Shown here: in pieces, positions 8,006 through 15,479 of the stretch
How the letters are laid out: each line of letters starts with the position of its first letter
Position numbering within the stretch: the stretch's first letter is position 1
Made by a program: the position numbers and the translations under genes
The notes under the pieces: generated by a model
What the model was told of the DNA's origin: nothing
The model's database searches: none
The model's input: the letters and a program-made list of their open reading frames with translations, nothing else
From: DATKPC01 sp035524275
Lineage (GTDB): Bacteria; Pseudomonadota; Gammaproteobacteria; Burkholderiales; Burkholderiaceae_F
NCBI GenBank assembly: GCA_035524275.1
Contig: DATKPC010000081.1
Span: 1 to 27,314 of the forward strand
Length of the DNA stretch: 27,314 bases
Direction of reading: 5' to 3'

Positions 8006-10360
8006 CTACAGCTGGTACCTCAGGCCAAAATAGAGCGAACGCGGCGCACCCGGAAGAAAGGTCCTCGGGTCCGAAAGGTTCAGGTACGGAAACGTGTCGG
8101 TCTCGAAGAACGTCCCGTACGCGTAGTAGTGGCGTCCGAACAGATTCTGGACCTGCGCGAACAGCTCCAGGTTGTGCCCTAGCGCGAGCGTCGAGCGCAG
8201 ATTGAAGACCGTATAGCTCGGCATCTGCGGATTCTGGTTCGAATCGTCGCCGACCAGGTACTGCGGGCCGACGTAGATGCCATCCAGGCCCGCCCGCCAT
8301 CCGCCGACGATGCGTGCGTCGACGCCGGCCTTGACTCGCGTTCGTGGCACCATCGGCAGCTTGTCGCCCGGGACCACGAAGATGTTGCCGTTGGCGTCGG
8401 CTGCCGGGTTGTTCGCCGAGTTCAGCGCCAGCGCCGTGCGATAGGTCGCATCGATCAGGCTGAGGTTGGCGTAGGCGCCGAAGTCGTCGCTGCGGAAGTT
8501 GAGACTGCCCTCGAATCCGCGCCGACGGGTAGAGCCGACGTTGGCAAAGTAGCCGAGGCCGTTGTTCGTGTTCGTCAGGTGCAGGATGTCGTCGCCGATG
8601 AGGGTCTGGAACAGTCCGGCGTTCCAGCTCAGGCCCGCGCCCTTGGTGCCCACGGCAATCCGGCCGCGCGCACCGACTTCATAGGTTCGCGAGACGACCT
8701 GTTTAAGGTCCGGGTCGGCCACCAGTGAATTGTCGACCAGGCATGGCCGATTGGGGTCCGCGCAGGCCAGTTCCAGCGGCGTCGGGGCCCGGTTCGCTTC
8801 GGTGTAGCTGCCATACAAGGTCGCTTCCGGCGCGACCGCCCAAGTGGCACCGATGTTCGGATTGAGGCGGTTGTAGCGGTGACTGCCGACGACGGCGGGG
8901 TCGGTTCCTTCGTTGTCGGAGATCGAGACCCGGGCGCTATTGAATCGTGCGCCGGCGGTGAGCGACACGCGGGGCGTCAGGTCGTACGTGTCCGTCGCGA
9001 ACAGCCCGAAGTAGTCGCTGCGGGTCGTCACACCGACGGGCGCGACGTCGCCGGTCGGCACGTCGATGTAAATGCCCTGGCCCACCACGAACGGAAAGGT
9101 GTCCGCGTTGATGGTGCCAAGCTCGGAACTGCTCGTGAAGTGCGACTTGCCGAGGTCGACGCTGGCACCCGCGATGAAGCGATTGAAGCGTTTCTCGCCG
9201 AGCGGCGTCACGGTAGAGGACTGCACGGCGCCCCCCACGCTCTTGCTCGTAGTCCAGCTGCGATCATTTTCGCCCAGGATGCTGGTCGCGAGGGCACCAT
9301 TGGCCGGCACGACGTTGCCGTTCGTGTCGGTCAGCGGGATAAGGTTGCCGTTGATGTCCGGGAAGCACAGCGTCGTCGGATCGGTGCAACCGGTGTTCTG
9401 GGCGTTCGTACCGTTGCCGTCCTCATGCGCCTGCCAGAAGCCTCGATAGTAGGCATTGGCTTGCAGCGAGCTCGTCTCGGTAAGCTTCCAGCTGCCGGTG
9501 CCGGTCAAGAAGAGGACGTCCTCCTTGGTGTCCTGCGGCACCGTGTAGATCGAAGCCCAGTCTTGGGCCAGCATCTCGACCGGCGTCGCGGCCGCTGCGC
9601 CATACGAGTTCGATGCGGCGGTGAGCGTCAGGTGGTACTCGCTCCGGGAATCGCGATAGCCCAGATCGCCGTACGCGCGATGCACGCGCGACGGAGAGTC
9701 GTCGCGCCACCCGTGCTCGTAGGCTCCATCCAGCGCCACGTAGCCCGCGAGGCTGCCGGCCTGGAATCCGGACTCCACCGCCAGGCCGCGGCGACCCCAG
9801 GAGCCGCCGCGCAACTCGATCTCGGTTCCGGGATGCGTGAAGCCGTTTTCCATCTCGATGGAGACGGCGCCGCCGATCGCGTTCAGCCCGTAGAGCGCGG
9901 AGCTCGGGAGCAGGACGGTACGCGCGATCGCGGCCTCGGGAATGAAATCCCAATTGACGAGATCGCCGAAGATCTCGTTGATGCGAACGCCATTCTGGTA
10001 GACCGCAAGGCCCTCGGTCGAGCCCGGAATCGGCGATGCGATGAATCCGCGGTATTCCACGTCGCGTTGGTACGGGTTGCCCGCCGTGTCCTGGATCGTG
10101 ACGCCCGGCATGCCGCGGGACAAAGCCGACATGAAGTCGGGCGATTGCCGGTGATCGAAATCCTCGCCGGTCAGGACCTGGACGTTGGCCGGGATCTTGT
10201 CGCGATCAATGCCGGTTCCGATCAGCGGCGAAACACCGATGATCTCGGCTATCGGCAATTCCTGCGCGGCGGGCGCATTTTGCTCTGCCTGTGCCTGCGA
10301 CCACGCGACGATCGATGTCCCCGTGCACGCCAGCAGGAACCCCAGCCTTCGCTTACTCAT
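8006..10360 (-). CDS. TonB-dependent outer-membrane receptor (784 aa)
   Basis: The start is the ATG at 10360 on the minus strand, preceded by a strong GGAGGGG ribosome-binding site; the open frame continues upstream but has no such site. A signal peptide (GFLLACTGTSIVAWSQAQA) is followed by a plug domain with IPANVQVLTGEDFD, FMSALSRGMPGVTIQD, VEYRGFIASP, LAVYQNGVRINEIFGD and SALYGLNAIGGAVSIEMENG. The beta-barrel ends in YFGLRYQL. It is larger than the BtuB-like receptor at 5890 and only distantly similar. It is transcribed divergently from a response regulator gene across a region with the GGGA-N5-TCCC palindrome, so it probably belongs to the PQQ/lanthanide regulon. Uptake of a metal chelate such as a lanthanide complex is a reasonable but unproven role. 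Confidence 0.92.
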   Translation of the reverse strand: MSKRRLGFLLACTGTSIVAWSQAQAEQNAPAAQELPIAEIIGVSPLIGTGIDRDKIPANVQVLTGEDFDHRQSPDFMSALSRGMPGVTIQDTAGNPYQRDVEYRGFIASPIPGSTEGLAVYQNGVRINEIFGDLVNWDFIPEAAIARTVLLPSSALYGLNAIGGAVSIEMENGFTHPGTEIELRGGSWGRRGLAVESGFQAGSLAGYVALDGAYEHGWRDDSPSRVHRAYGDLGYRDSRSEYHLTLTAASNSYGAAAATPVEMLAQDWASIYTVPQDTKEDVLFLTGTGSWKLTETSSLQANAYYRGFWQAHEDGNGTNAQNTGCTDPTTLCFPDINGNLIPLTDTNGNVVPANGALATSILGENDRSWTTSKSVGGAVQSSTVTPLGEKRFNRFIAGASVDLGKSHFTSSSELGTINADTFPFVVGQGIYIDVPTGDVAPVGVTTRSDYFGLFATDTYDLTPRVSLTAGARFNSARVSISDNEGTDPAVVGSHRYNRLNPNIGATWAVAPEATLYGSYTEANRAPTPLELACADPNRPCLVDNSLVADPDLKQVVSRTYEVGARGRIAVGTKGAGLSWNAGLFQTLIGDDILHLTNTNNGLGYFANVGSTRRRGFEGSLNFRSDDFGAYANLSLIDATYRTALALNSANNPAADANGNIFVVPGDKLPMVPRTRVKAGVDARIVGGWRAGLDGIYVGPQYLVGDDSNQNPQMPSYTVFNLRSTLALGHNLELFAQVQNLFGRHYYAYGTFFETDTFPYLNLSDPRTFLPGAPRSLYFGLRYQL

Positions 10361-10474
10361 GAATTTTCCCCTCCGAACCAAGAAAAATGGCCGTCTCGCC
10401 CACCAGGTGGCGGGCATCGCGACACGCTTTTTTGATGTCTCGGCATCGTGGCATTCCCCGTTGCCGAGGATCAA

Positions 10475-10509
10475 GGGAGAAATTCCCGGCCAATTTGGGA
10501 ATTCGACCT
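10475..10509. promoter_or_regulatory. Divergent control region with GGGA-N5-TCCC palindrome
   Basis: GGGAGAAATTCCC (10475-10487) is an exact copy of the palindrome, and GGGAATTCG (10497) is a half-site 22 bp further on. The site lies 115 bp before the TonB-receptor start (minus strand) and about 225 bp before the response-regulator start (plus strand), and could control either or both. On the minus strand a further half-site GGGAATGCC starts at 10458, with GAGACA at 10441-10436 as a weak -10 candidate. No TAGACT-like box is visible on the plus strand. Binding by one of the encoded NarL-type regulators is inferred. Confidence 0.5.
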
Positions 10510-10713
10510 CGACCATCGCGCGATCCCGGCGCGGCGCCAGGACCCGTCGTCAACGCACGAGGGATTTTGTGCATCATTCGCACGGATACCGGTGTTGCCG
10601 CCGTGCCTCCGATTTCATGGTTTCCGCCACACTTGCAGGAAAAATGTGCTGTCGTGCAGAGCTATCGTGATCGTCCGTTCGTCGCCGGGGCACTCGCTCC
10701 GCGTGGATTCAAA

Positions 10714-11385
10714 ATGAGCTCGCCGCGTCTCGGTGACTTGAGCGTCTTGCTCGTGGACGACCACGCCGTCGTGCGCCAGGGGCACATGCGCCTGCTGGAG
10801 CAAGCCGGCGGAATACGCGTGGTCGGCGAGGCTTCGGATTCCACGGAGGCGTTCCGCGTCTATTTCGAGAGACATCCCGACGTGGCGGTGGTCGACGTGT
10901 CGTTGCCGGGCGTCAGTGGAATCGAATTGACGCGGCGAATCGTGGCGTCCGATCCATCGGCTCGAGTTCTTATCTTCACGATGCACGAGGATCCGATTTT
11001 CGCGACTCGTGCGCTCGAAGCCGGTGCCAAGGGATACCTGCCGAAATCCTGCATGCCGGAGGAATTCGTCGACGCGCTTCGAACGGTAGGTCGCGGCGAA
11101 TTCTTCATCAGCCAGACGATCGCGCAACGACTTGCCCTTCAGCAGGCCAAGATCGAGCCCGGCGGGCAACTGCCACTGAGTTCGAAGGAGTTCGAGGTGT
11201 TTCGTCTCCTGGTCTCCGGAACCAGTCTTTCGGAAATCGCGGCGGCGTTGAATCTGACATCCAAGACCGTGGCGAACTACCAGTCGAGCATTCGGCAGAA
11301 GCTTGGCGCGGAGAACGCGACCCAGCTTCTACGCATCGCGCTGTCCCGGGGGCTCCTGGCGATCGACGGTTCGACGGACAAATGA
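10714..11385 (+). CDS. NarL/LuxR-family response regulator (RR1)
   Basis: A 223-residue two-domain regulator. The receiver domain (about residues 8-125) has VLLVDDHAVVRQG, the phospho-acceptor Asp61 in VVDVSLPGVSG, and AKGYLPKS with the conserved lysine. The LuxR-type helix-turn-helix (about 155-215) has LSSKEFEVFRLLVSG, LSEIAAALNLTSKTVANYQSSIRQKL. No kinase gene is adjacent on its transcript before the terminator at 11520, so it looks like a stand-alone regulator. NarL-type regulators of the AgmR/ErbR and PedR2 kind control PQQ alcohol dehydrogenases in pseudomonads, so a similar role fits. The ATG at 10714 lacks a clear ribosome-binding site; a GTG at 10654 is an alternative start. Confidence 0.9.
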   Translation: MSSPRLGDLSVLLVDDHAVVRQGHMRLLEQAGGIRVVGEASDSTEAFRVYFERHPDVAVVDVSLPGVSGIELTRRIVASDPSARVLIFTMHEDPIFATRALEAGAKGYLPKSCMPEEFVDALRTVGRGEFFISQTIAQRLALQQAKIEPGGQLPLSSKEFEVFRLLVSGTSLSEIAAALNLTSKTVANYQSSIRQKLGAENATQLLRIALSRGLLAIDGSTDK

Positions 11386-11405
11386 TCTTGAGGTGAACGA
11401 CGGCA

Positions 11406-11468
11406 GGGAAGTACTCCCGGACCGGCGTCAAATTTTCATGAACGATCCCGGTGGCGCCTTGCTAGATT
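11406..11468 (+). promoter_or_regulatory. Candidate promoter with palindrome for small RNA 1
   Basis: GGGAAGTACTCCC (11406-11418) is an exact GGGA-N5-TCCC palindrome. A box TAGATT lies at 11463-11468 within TTGCTAGATTTCG, closely matching TTGCATAGACTTCG at 15953-15966. The palindrome-to-box distance is 57 bp, against 59 bp for the nearer palindrome in the second element. No good -35 box is seen, which suits activator-dependent transcription. The promoter assignment is an inference from this parallel. Confidence 0.5.
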
Positions 11469-11474
11469 TCGCCT

Positions 11475-11548
11475 GTCCCCTTTCCCCAAGGGGGACTGTT
11501 AGCGTCTCTGCTGTCCTTGACGGCCTGCCGGTGTGGCAGGCCGTTTTT
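11475..11548 (+). ncRNA. Candidate small RNA 1 (about 75 nt, C-rich loop)
   Basis: Downstream of the TAGATT box the sequence GTCCCCTTT-CCCC-AAGGGGGAC (11475-11496) folds into a 9-bp stem with a CCCC loop. An unpaired linker of about 23 nt follows, then a 10-bp intrinsic terminator hairpin with a T-run. No open frame or ribosome-binding site lies inside. C-rich loops in bacterial small RNAs often pair with ribosome-binding sites. Element 15970-16053 has the same order of parts. The 5' end is estimated from the -10 box; existence and role are predicted only. Confidence 0.45.
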
Positions 11549-11549
11549 C
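11520..11549 (+). terminator. Intrinsic terminator
   Basis: ACGGCCTGCC (11520-11529) and GGCAGGCCGT (11535-11544) form a perfect 10-bp stem with a 5-nt GGTGT loop, continuing into TTTTT. It is oriented for plus-strand transcripts, after RR1 and before the histidine kinase gene at 11724. It may end both the RR1 message and the candidate small RNA. Confidence 0.88.
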
Positions 11550-11723
11550 TTGCGCACGAGCACGTCGCAGCGAGCGTTATTTCGCCCGCGAATCAGGTCG
11601 TTGGCGACGTAAATGCCGGCGCGTAGTTTCGGTCCATTCGCGACCCGCATGGGGAGCGACCCTCCCGTCGCCGGTCGGTCGACTGCAAGCGGCTTGCTTA
11701 TCGCGAGCAAGGGTGCGCCACTC

Positions 11724-13148
11724 ATGCGGCGCATGGCCATGACGTTGGCTTCACTGCGATTCCAGATCACGGCCGTGCCGTTCATCGTGCTCGCCTTCGC
11801 GATGGCGGCGACCCTCGTCGGCATGGTCGAGCATGCCCGCGGCAGAATCGCCGCAGAGAACAAGTCGAGCACGGAACTTGTGCGCGCGTTCGCGCAATCG
11901 GCGGTTGCGGAGGCGCTGAGGACCGACGATCCGCTAGTCTTTCTTGCCGGAACGGAGAAGCGGCTTCTCCCTTTTCGCCACGTGAGGGTTGTCGTGTCGA
12001 CGTCGGTGCCGCCGCTCGGCGCTCTGCAGCCGCGCCTCGCTGACATGGATGTCCCGGAATGGTTTTCCCGGTGGATGCGGGTCGATTTTCCGGTCGAGGT
12101 CCTGCAGGTCGCTTCGGCCAATCGCCTGTACGGATATCTCGCGTTGGTTCCGTTCCCAGGCGACGAGATCGAGGAAGTCTGGGAAGACTTTCGCTTTCTC
12201 AGTGTCATTGGGCTCATACAGACGATTGCCGTTGTCCTGACCGTCTGGTGGGTCGTAGCTCGGGGCCTGCGCCCGATCCGCCTGCTGTCCTCGGGCCTGG
12301 ATCAGCTGGGGCGTGGGGAATTCTCGACGAGCCTTGCACCCATCGCCGTGCCGGAATTGCGGCGCATCGGGGAGGAATTCAATAGTCTCGCCCAGTCTCT
12401 CGACCGCACCATCCATGAGAACCGCACACTGTGTGCTCGGTTGATGTCGCTGCAGGAAAGCGAACGACGGCACCTGGCGCACGAACTTCACGACGAACTG
12501 GGGCCGTGCCTTTTCGGCATCCGTGCGGAGGCGAGCCACCTGGCGCGGCTGGCGCAGGACGAGTGCGCTGTCGAGGCGAAGGTGGTCGGAACTCACGCCT
12601 CGTCGATCGGAGAGCTGGCGAATTCCATTCAAGGAATCAATCGCCGCATCCTGGAGACCCTTCGCCCTGTCGGCGTGCTCGCGGATCTTGGAATGAAGGC
12701 GACGCTCGGCGACCTCGTCGATTCCTGGAAGATTCGCCACCCGGGCACGCTATGGCTGCTGGACGTGGAAGACGACGAGTCAGTCATCGACGAGGCGGTC
12801 TGCCTCGTCGTCTACCGGACCGTGCAGGAGAGCCTGGTCAATGTGGCACGTCATTCATCGGCAACGCGTGCGGAGATCACGGTGAGGATCGGAAACGACA
12901 TCGAGCTTCCGGCGGTAAGGAATGAGCGAACTCCAACGGCTCCGTGCGCACCGCCCGGCGTGCGGCTGTTGATTTGGGACAACGGTTGCGGCGTGCCGCC
13001 AACGCCGCGCCGCGGCCTCGGTCTTCTGGGCATGGCAGAGCGGATTCGCGGATGCGGCGGATGGGTCGACGTGTACAACGCGCCGCAGGGCGGTGCCACG
13101 GTCGACGCTTTCATTCCGCTGGCTCCGGAAAGGCGAGAGACTTCGTGA
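11724..13148 (+). CDS. Membrane sensor histidine kinase, MoxY-like (HK1)
   Basis: A 474-residue NarX/UhpB-type kinase from the ATG at 11724 (AAGGG upstream). TM1 spans about residues 12-33 and TM2 about 160-180, enclosing a periplasmic domain of about 125 residues. Its end, PEWFSRWMRVDFP to PFPGDEIEEVWEDFRFL, resembles the LapD/MoxY N-terminal sensor domain. A HAMP region (PIRLLSSGLDQLGRGEF) follows, then HisKA_3 with LQESERRHLAHELHDELG (phospho-acceptor His256). The ATPase domain has NVARHSSATRAEI, WDNGCGV and RGLGLLGMAERI, with a short proline-rich insert before the DNGCG motif. MoxY kinases regulate methanol oxidation in Paracoccus, and MxaY the lanthanide switch in Methylotuvimicrobium. 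The stop overlaps the next regulator gene, its likely partner. Confidence 0.88.
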   Translation: MRRMAMTLASLRFQITAVPFIVLAFAMAATLVGMVEHARGRIAAENKSSTELVRAFAQSAVAEALRTDDPLVFLAGTEKRLLPFRHVRVVVSTSVPPLGALQPRLADMDVPEWFSRWMRVDFPVEVLQVASANRLYGYLALVPFPGDEIEEVWEDFRFLSVIGLIQTIAVVLTVWWVVARGLRPIRLLSSGLDQLGRGEFSTSLAPIAVPELRRIGEEFNSLAQSLDRTIHENRTLCARLMSLQESERRHLAHELHDELGPCLFGIRAEASHLARLAQDECAVEAKVVGTHASSIGELANSIQGINRRILETLRPVGVLADLGMKATLGDLVDSWKIRHPGTLWLLDVEDDESVIDEAVCLVVYRTVQESLVNVARHSSATRAEITVRIGNDIELPAVRNERTPTAPCAPPGVRLLIWDNGCGVPPTPRRGLGLLGMAERIRGCGGWVDVYNAPQGGATVDAFIPLAPERRETS

Positions 13149-13783
13149 CGGAAGCGGTTCGCGCCCTGCTGATCGAGGATCACGCGGTGGTTCGCGCAGG
13201 CTGCCGCGTCCTTTTGCAGCGGCGACCGAATTTTGAGCTGGTGGAAGCGCCGAGCGGCAGCGAAGGGCTCGCGATGAACGCGCAACTCAAGCCGGCGCTT
13301 GTCATCCTGGACATCGGCCTGCCCGACGGCAGCGGACTGAACGTGATACCTGACCTGCGCAGCGCCAATCCCGATGTTCGAATCCTCGTCTTCAGCATGC
13401 ACGCCGACCCTGTGTTCGCTGCTCGGTCCGTCGAATGTGGCGCCGACGGGTATGTCAGCAAGAACGACGCCCCGGAGGTTCTGCTGGATGCTATCGACGC
13501 CATCCTGAAGGGCGACGTTTACTTGAGCCGGTCCATGGCGCAACGCATGGCGCTGATGGAAATCCAGGTCGGCGATCACCCGCTGAAGAACCTGACCGGT
13601 CGCGAACTCGAGGTTCTGCGCCTGGTCGGGGCCGGCAAGAGCCTCGCCGAGATTGCCGATGATCTGCAGATCGGCTATCGGACGGTTGCCAATGTGGTGA
13701 CGCATCTCAAGCGCAAGCTGAATGTCAATACGACATCGAAGCTCCTGCGCATCGCGATGGATATTGCGCAAGACCGGCGCTGA
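13145..13783 (+). CDS. NarL/LuxR-family response regulator (RR2), partner of HK1
   Basis: A 212-residue regulator starting at a GTG that overlaps the kinase stop (GTGA at 13145-13148), so translation is probably coupled. The receiver has LLIEDHAVVRAGC, Asp56 in LVILDIGLPDGSG, and GADGYVSKND. The helix-turn-helix has LTGRELEVLRLVGAGKSLAEIADDL and RTVANVVTHLKRKL. It is a clear paralog of RR1, sharing MHxDPxFAxR and the C-terminal LLRIA. With HK1 it forms a MoxYX-like two-component system. The DNA target is unknown; the GGGA-N5-TCCC palindrome is the obvious candidate for RR1, RR2 or both. Confidence 0.93.
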   Translation: MTEAVRALLIEDHAVVRAGCRVLLQRRPNFELVEAPSGSEGLAMNAQLKPALVILDIGLPDGSGLNVIPDLRSANPDVRILVFSMHADPVFAARSVECGADGYVSKNDAPEVLLDAIDAILKGDVYLSRSMAQRMALMEIQVGDHPLKNLTGRELEVLRLVGAGKSLAEIADDLQIGYRTVANVVTHLKRKLNVNTTSKLLRIAMDIAQDRR

Positions 13784-13883
13784 CGGCGGACGGACCCGGA
13801 TTCGGCAGGTTAGTTGTTGGGTGCCGATGCAGGCGCGGGGTAAGCGCGCGGCGAAGGCATCTTGCAATGGGGCGATCGAGTTG

Positions 13884-14348
13884 CTACCGCCGGTGCAGCG
13901 GCTTTAGAAGCTGGAGCACAGGAAGTCCCGGATCCCAGAGCGTCGGGAACACCTCTAACGGTTCGAACCCTACCTGGGCGTAAAACTGTCGCGTCTCTGC
14001 GTATTCGGCACTCGGATGGCTCTCCGCTATTGTTTTCACTTGAAGGACTCGCGCGTCTTGTCCCTGTAGCCACGCCTCGGCGCGGCTCAGAAGGGCTCGG
14101 CCGACGCCCTCCCTGCGGTGCGACGCCGCAACCGCAATGCAATGAAGCTCCCACGCTTGTGCAAAATGGCGCCTGACGCTCACGAAGCCGACGACTTCGC
14201 CGTTGCTGACCGCTAGAAAGGTGGGAAGTTGCTTGGTCGACCTGGCGTATTCGATGAGGGAACTCTCGATGCCAAACCATGCGGGAAGGCTGCGGAGCAC
14301 TCGCTCGCATTCGATTACGGCATCTACGGTGGGTCCGACCAGTTCCAT
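13884..14348 (-). CDS. GNAT-family N-acetyltransferase
   Basis: A 154-residue protein from the ATG at 14348 (a TTG at 14360 would add four residues). It has the GNAT core: FLAVSNGEVVGFVSV (beta strands), ELHCIAVAASHRREGVGRALLSR, where the R-x-x-G-x-G type pyrophosphate loop binds acetyl-CoA, then YAETRQFYAQVGFEPLEVF near the C-terminus. It would be a cytoplasmic acyltransferase of unknown substrate. It converges with RR2 and abuts the IS66 remnant at its 5' side, so its native promoter may have been replaced. It has no evident link with the quinoprotein genes. Confidence 0.88.
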   Translation of the reverse strand: MELVGPTVDAVIECERVLRSLPAWFGIESSLIEYARSTKQLPTFLAVSNGEVVGFVSVRRHFAQAWELHCIAVAASHRREGVGRALLSRAEAWLQGQDARVLQVKTIAESHPSAEYAETRQFYAQVGFEPLEVFPTLWDPGLPVLQLLKPLHRR

Positions 14349-14364
14349 GCAGAGGCGCAATGGG

Positions 14365-14800
14365 CTACGTTGGTATCCAGTGGTCTGGCAGCAGTTCCTC
14401 GATCCGCCGCGCCGGCAAGGTCGGCAAGCGCGTGAAGACGTCCTTCAGGTAGACGTATGGATCGTGGCCGTTGAGCTTGGCCGATTGGATCAAGCTCATG
14501 ACCGCCGCGGCCCGCTTGCCGGCGCGAAGGGATCCGACGAACAACCAATTCGAGCGCCCGAGTGCCACCGGTCGGATTCGGTTTTCAAGGTAATTGTTGT
14601 CCGGCGGCAGGTCCCCGTCGTCGAGATAGCGCATCAGGAGGCGCACAGCGGGTCAAGCTGTAGTCTAGCGCCTTCGCGGTCGCCGATCCATCAGGCACCT
14701 TCAGTCGATGCGCGATCATCAGCCAGATCCCGATGCCATCGTGCACGAGCACTTTGATCCGATTGGCGCGCTGGTTCGTGAAGATGTACGCATGATGCGG
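14365..14800 (-). pseudogene. Decayed IS66-family transposase remnant (tnpB/tnpC)
   Basis: The frame at 14365-14646 encodes the C-terminal end of an IS66 TnpC transposase: LPPDNNYLENRIRPVALGR contains the final acidic residue of the DDE set, followed by NWLFVGSLRAGKRAAA and KLNGHDPYVYLKDVF. Upstream, in another frame (about 14650-14800), HAYIFTNQRANRIKVLVHDG matches IS66 TnpB and runs into a TnpC-like segment SATAKALDYSL. Most of TnpC is therefore deleted and a frameshift lies near 14647. The element is immobile. It lies between the GNAT gene and the EF-hand gene, showing that mobile DNA has acted on this locus. Confidence 0.82.
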
Positions 14801-14827
14801 TTGATCTGACCCCCGAAAGTTGGACAG
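14801..14827. mobile_element. Possible insertion-sequence end
   Basis: TGATCTGACCCCCGAAAGTT followed by GGACAG resembles terminal inverted repeats of IS3-family elements. It abuts the IS66 remnant, suggesting nested insertion and deletion. No second end or transposase was found, so the call is tentative. Confidence 0.35.
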
Positions 14828-14839
14828 AACCTAGGGGAT

Positions 14840-14906
14840 TTGGTGCGGTGCCGCAAGAGAAGTGTATAGTCCAAAAGGATGAGCCTTTCCCGCAGCGTGC
14901 GGGAAA
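14840..14906 (+). promoter_or_regulatory. Promoter-like region and 5' hairpin of the EF-hand gene
   Basis: TTGGTG (14840-14845) and TATAGT (14865-14870) form a sigma70-like pair with a 19-bp spacer, slightly long. Just downstream TTTCCCGCA (14886-14894) and TGCGGGAAA (14898-14906) make a 9-bp stem with a 3-nt loop. Its halves contain TCCC and GGGA in the opposite order to the 13-bp palindrome elsewhere. It could act as an operator or as an mRNA leader hairpin. Both readings are inferred. Confidence 0.4.
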
Positions 14907-14944
14907 AGTGCATTTTCATTTCGACTATGAAGCAGGAGGGCACC

Positions 14945-15358
14945 GTGAGACGCAGTGCGATATGGGCCGCACTTTTCATACTCGGCCTTGGATGTGAGAT
15001 GGCGAATGCGGAGCAGCCGCTCCTCGCCGCAGTGGACGCGGCGTTTGTCAAAGCCGACCCTGACGGCGATGGAAGCATCAGTTGGGACGAGGCGCAGCGC
15101 TTCGGAATCTCCAAGGCCGCCTTTGACCGCGGGGACACGGAAAAGGACGGCAAGCTCGACAAGGCCGAGTTCCTGACGGCGCTTCGTGCGCAGTTCGATG
15201 CGGCGGATCCTGACGGAGACAGCGCGCTCGATCGAAAGGAGGCGTCGAAGGCGGGAGTTCTGGGCGCCAAGAGCTTCGAGGCGGTCGACATCGACAAGGA
15301 CGGAACGATCGACTTCGTGGAATTTGTCATGGCACTGACGGTGCCAAAGGCCATGTAG
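14945..15358 (+). CDS. Exported four-EF-hand protein, lanmodulin-like
   Basis: The start is a GTG at 14945, 5 bp after GGAGG; in-frame ATGs at 14879 and 14927 lack such a site. The 137-residue product has a signal peptide cleaved near ANA-EQ, leaving about 115 residues. Four EF loops follow: 38-49 DPDGDGSISWDE, 64-75 DTEKDGKLDKAE, 88-99 DPDGDSALDRKE and 115-126 DIDKDGTIDFVE. Loops 1 and 3 have proline at position 2, and loops 2-4 have aspartate at position 9, both lanmodulin traits. Linkers are only 12-15 residues, as in lanmodulin and unlike calmodulin (about 24). ALRAQFDAADPD resembles a lanmodulin segment. Within this cluster a periplasmic lanthanide-binding role is likely; a generic calcium-binding calerythrin/EF-hand protein is the alternative. 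Confidence 0.85.
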   Translation: MRRSAIWAALFILGLGCEMANAEQPLLAAVDAAFVKADPDGDGSISWDEAQRFGISKAAFDRGDTEKDGKLDKAEFLTALRAQFDAADPDGDSALDRKEASKAGVLGAKSFEAVDIDKDGTIDFVEFVMALTVPKAM

Positions 15359-15367
15359 TCCCCGAAT

Positions 15368-15458
15368 GCGTCGCGCTCCGCGAATGGAGGTTTTCGCGAG
15401 CGACGCGAGATCCTGGCCCGCATCGACGCCGCGGCCCGCGCAGCCGCGTCGATGTGGG
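15368..15458. other. Two GC-rich stem-loops after the EF-hand gene
   Basis: GCGTCGC (15368) pairs with GCGACGC (ending 15406), with an inner GCGAA/TTCGC stem. Just downstream, a stretch starting CCCGCATCGACG (about 15417) pairs with CGTCGATGTGGG (ending near 15458). Neither is followed by a T-run. They may act as a Rho-linked end or mRNA stabiliser of the EF-hand transcript. Confidence 0.4.
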
Positions 15459-15479
15459 CGCCGCCGAGGCGCGGGAGGA

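Noticed and set aside
10380..10430. Terminator or attenuator in the leader of the minus-strand TonB receptor (GCCC...GGGC followed by TTTTT)
   Set aside because: The stem is only about 4 bp with mismatches and the T-run is some 14 nt away, so it does not make a convincing terminator.
8879..10435. Long plus-strand open frame (518 codons) antisense to the TonB receptor
   Set aside because: It has no domain-like sequence, is rich in Arg/Gly/Val typical of GC-rich shadows, and lies entirely opposite a well-supported receptor gene.
14945..15010. Lipoprotein signal in the EF-hand protein (cysteine at residue 17)
   Set aside because: The residues before the cysteine are G-L-G, lacking the required aliphatic residue at -3; ANA-EQ is a better signal-peptidase I site.
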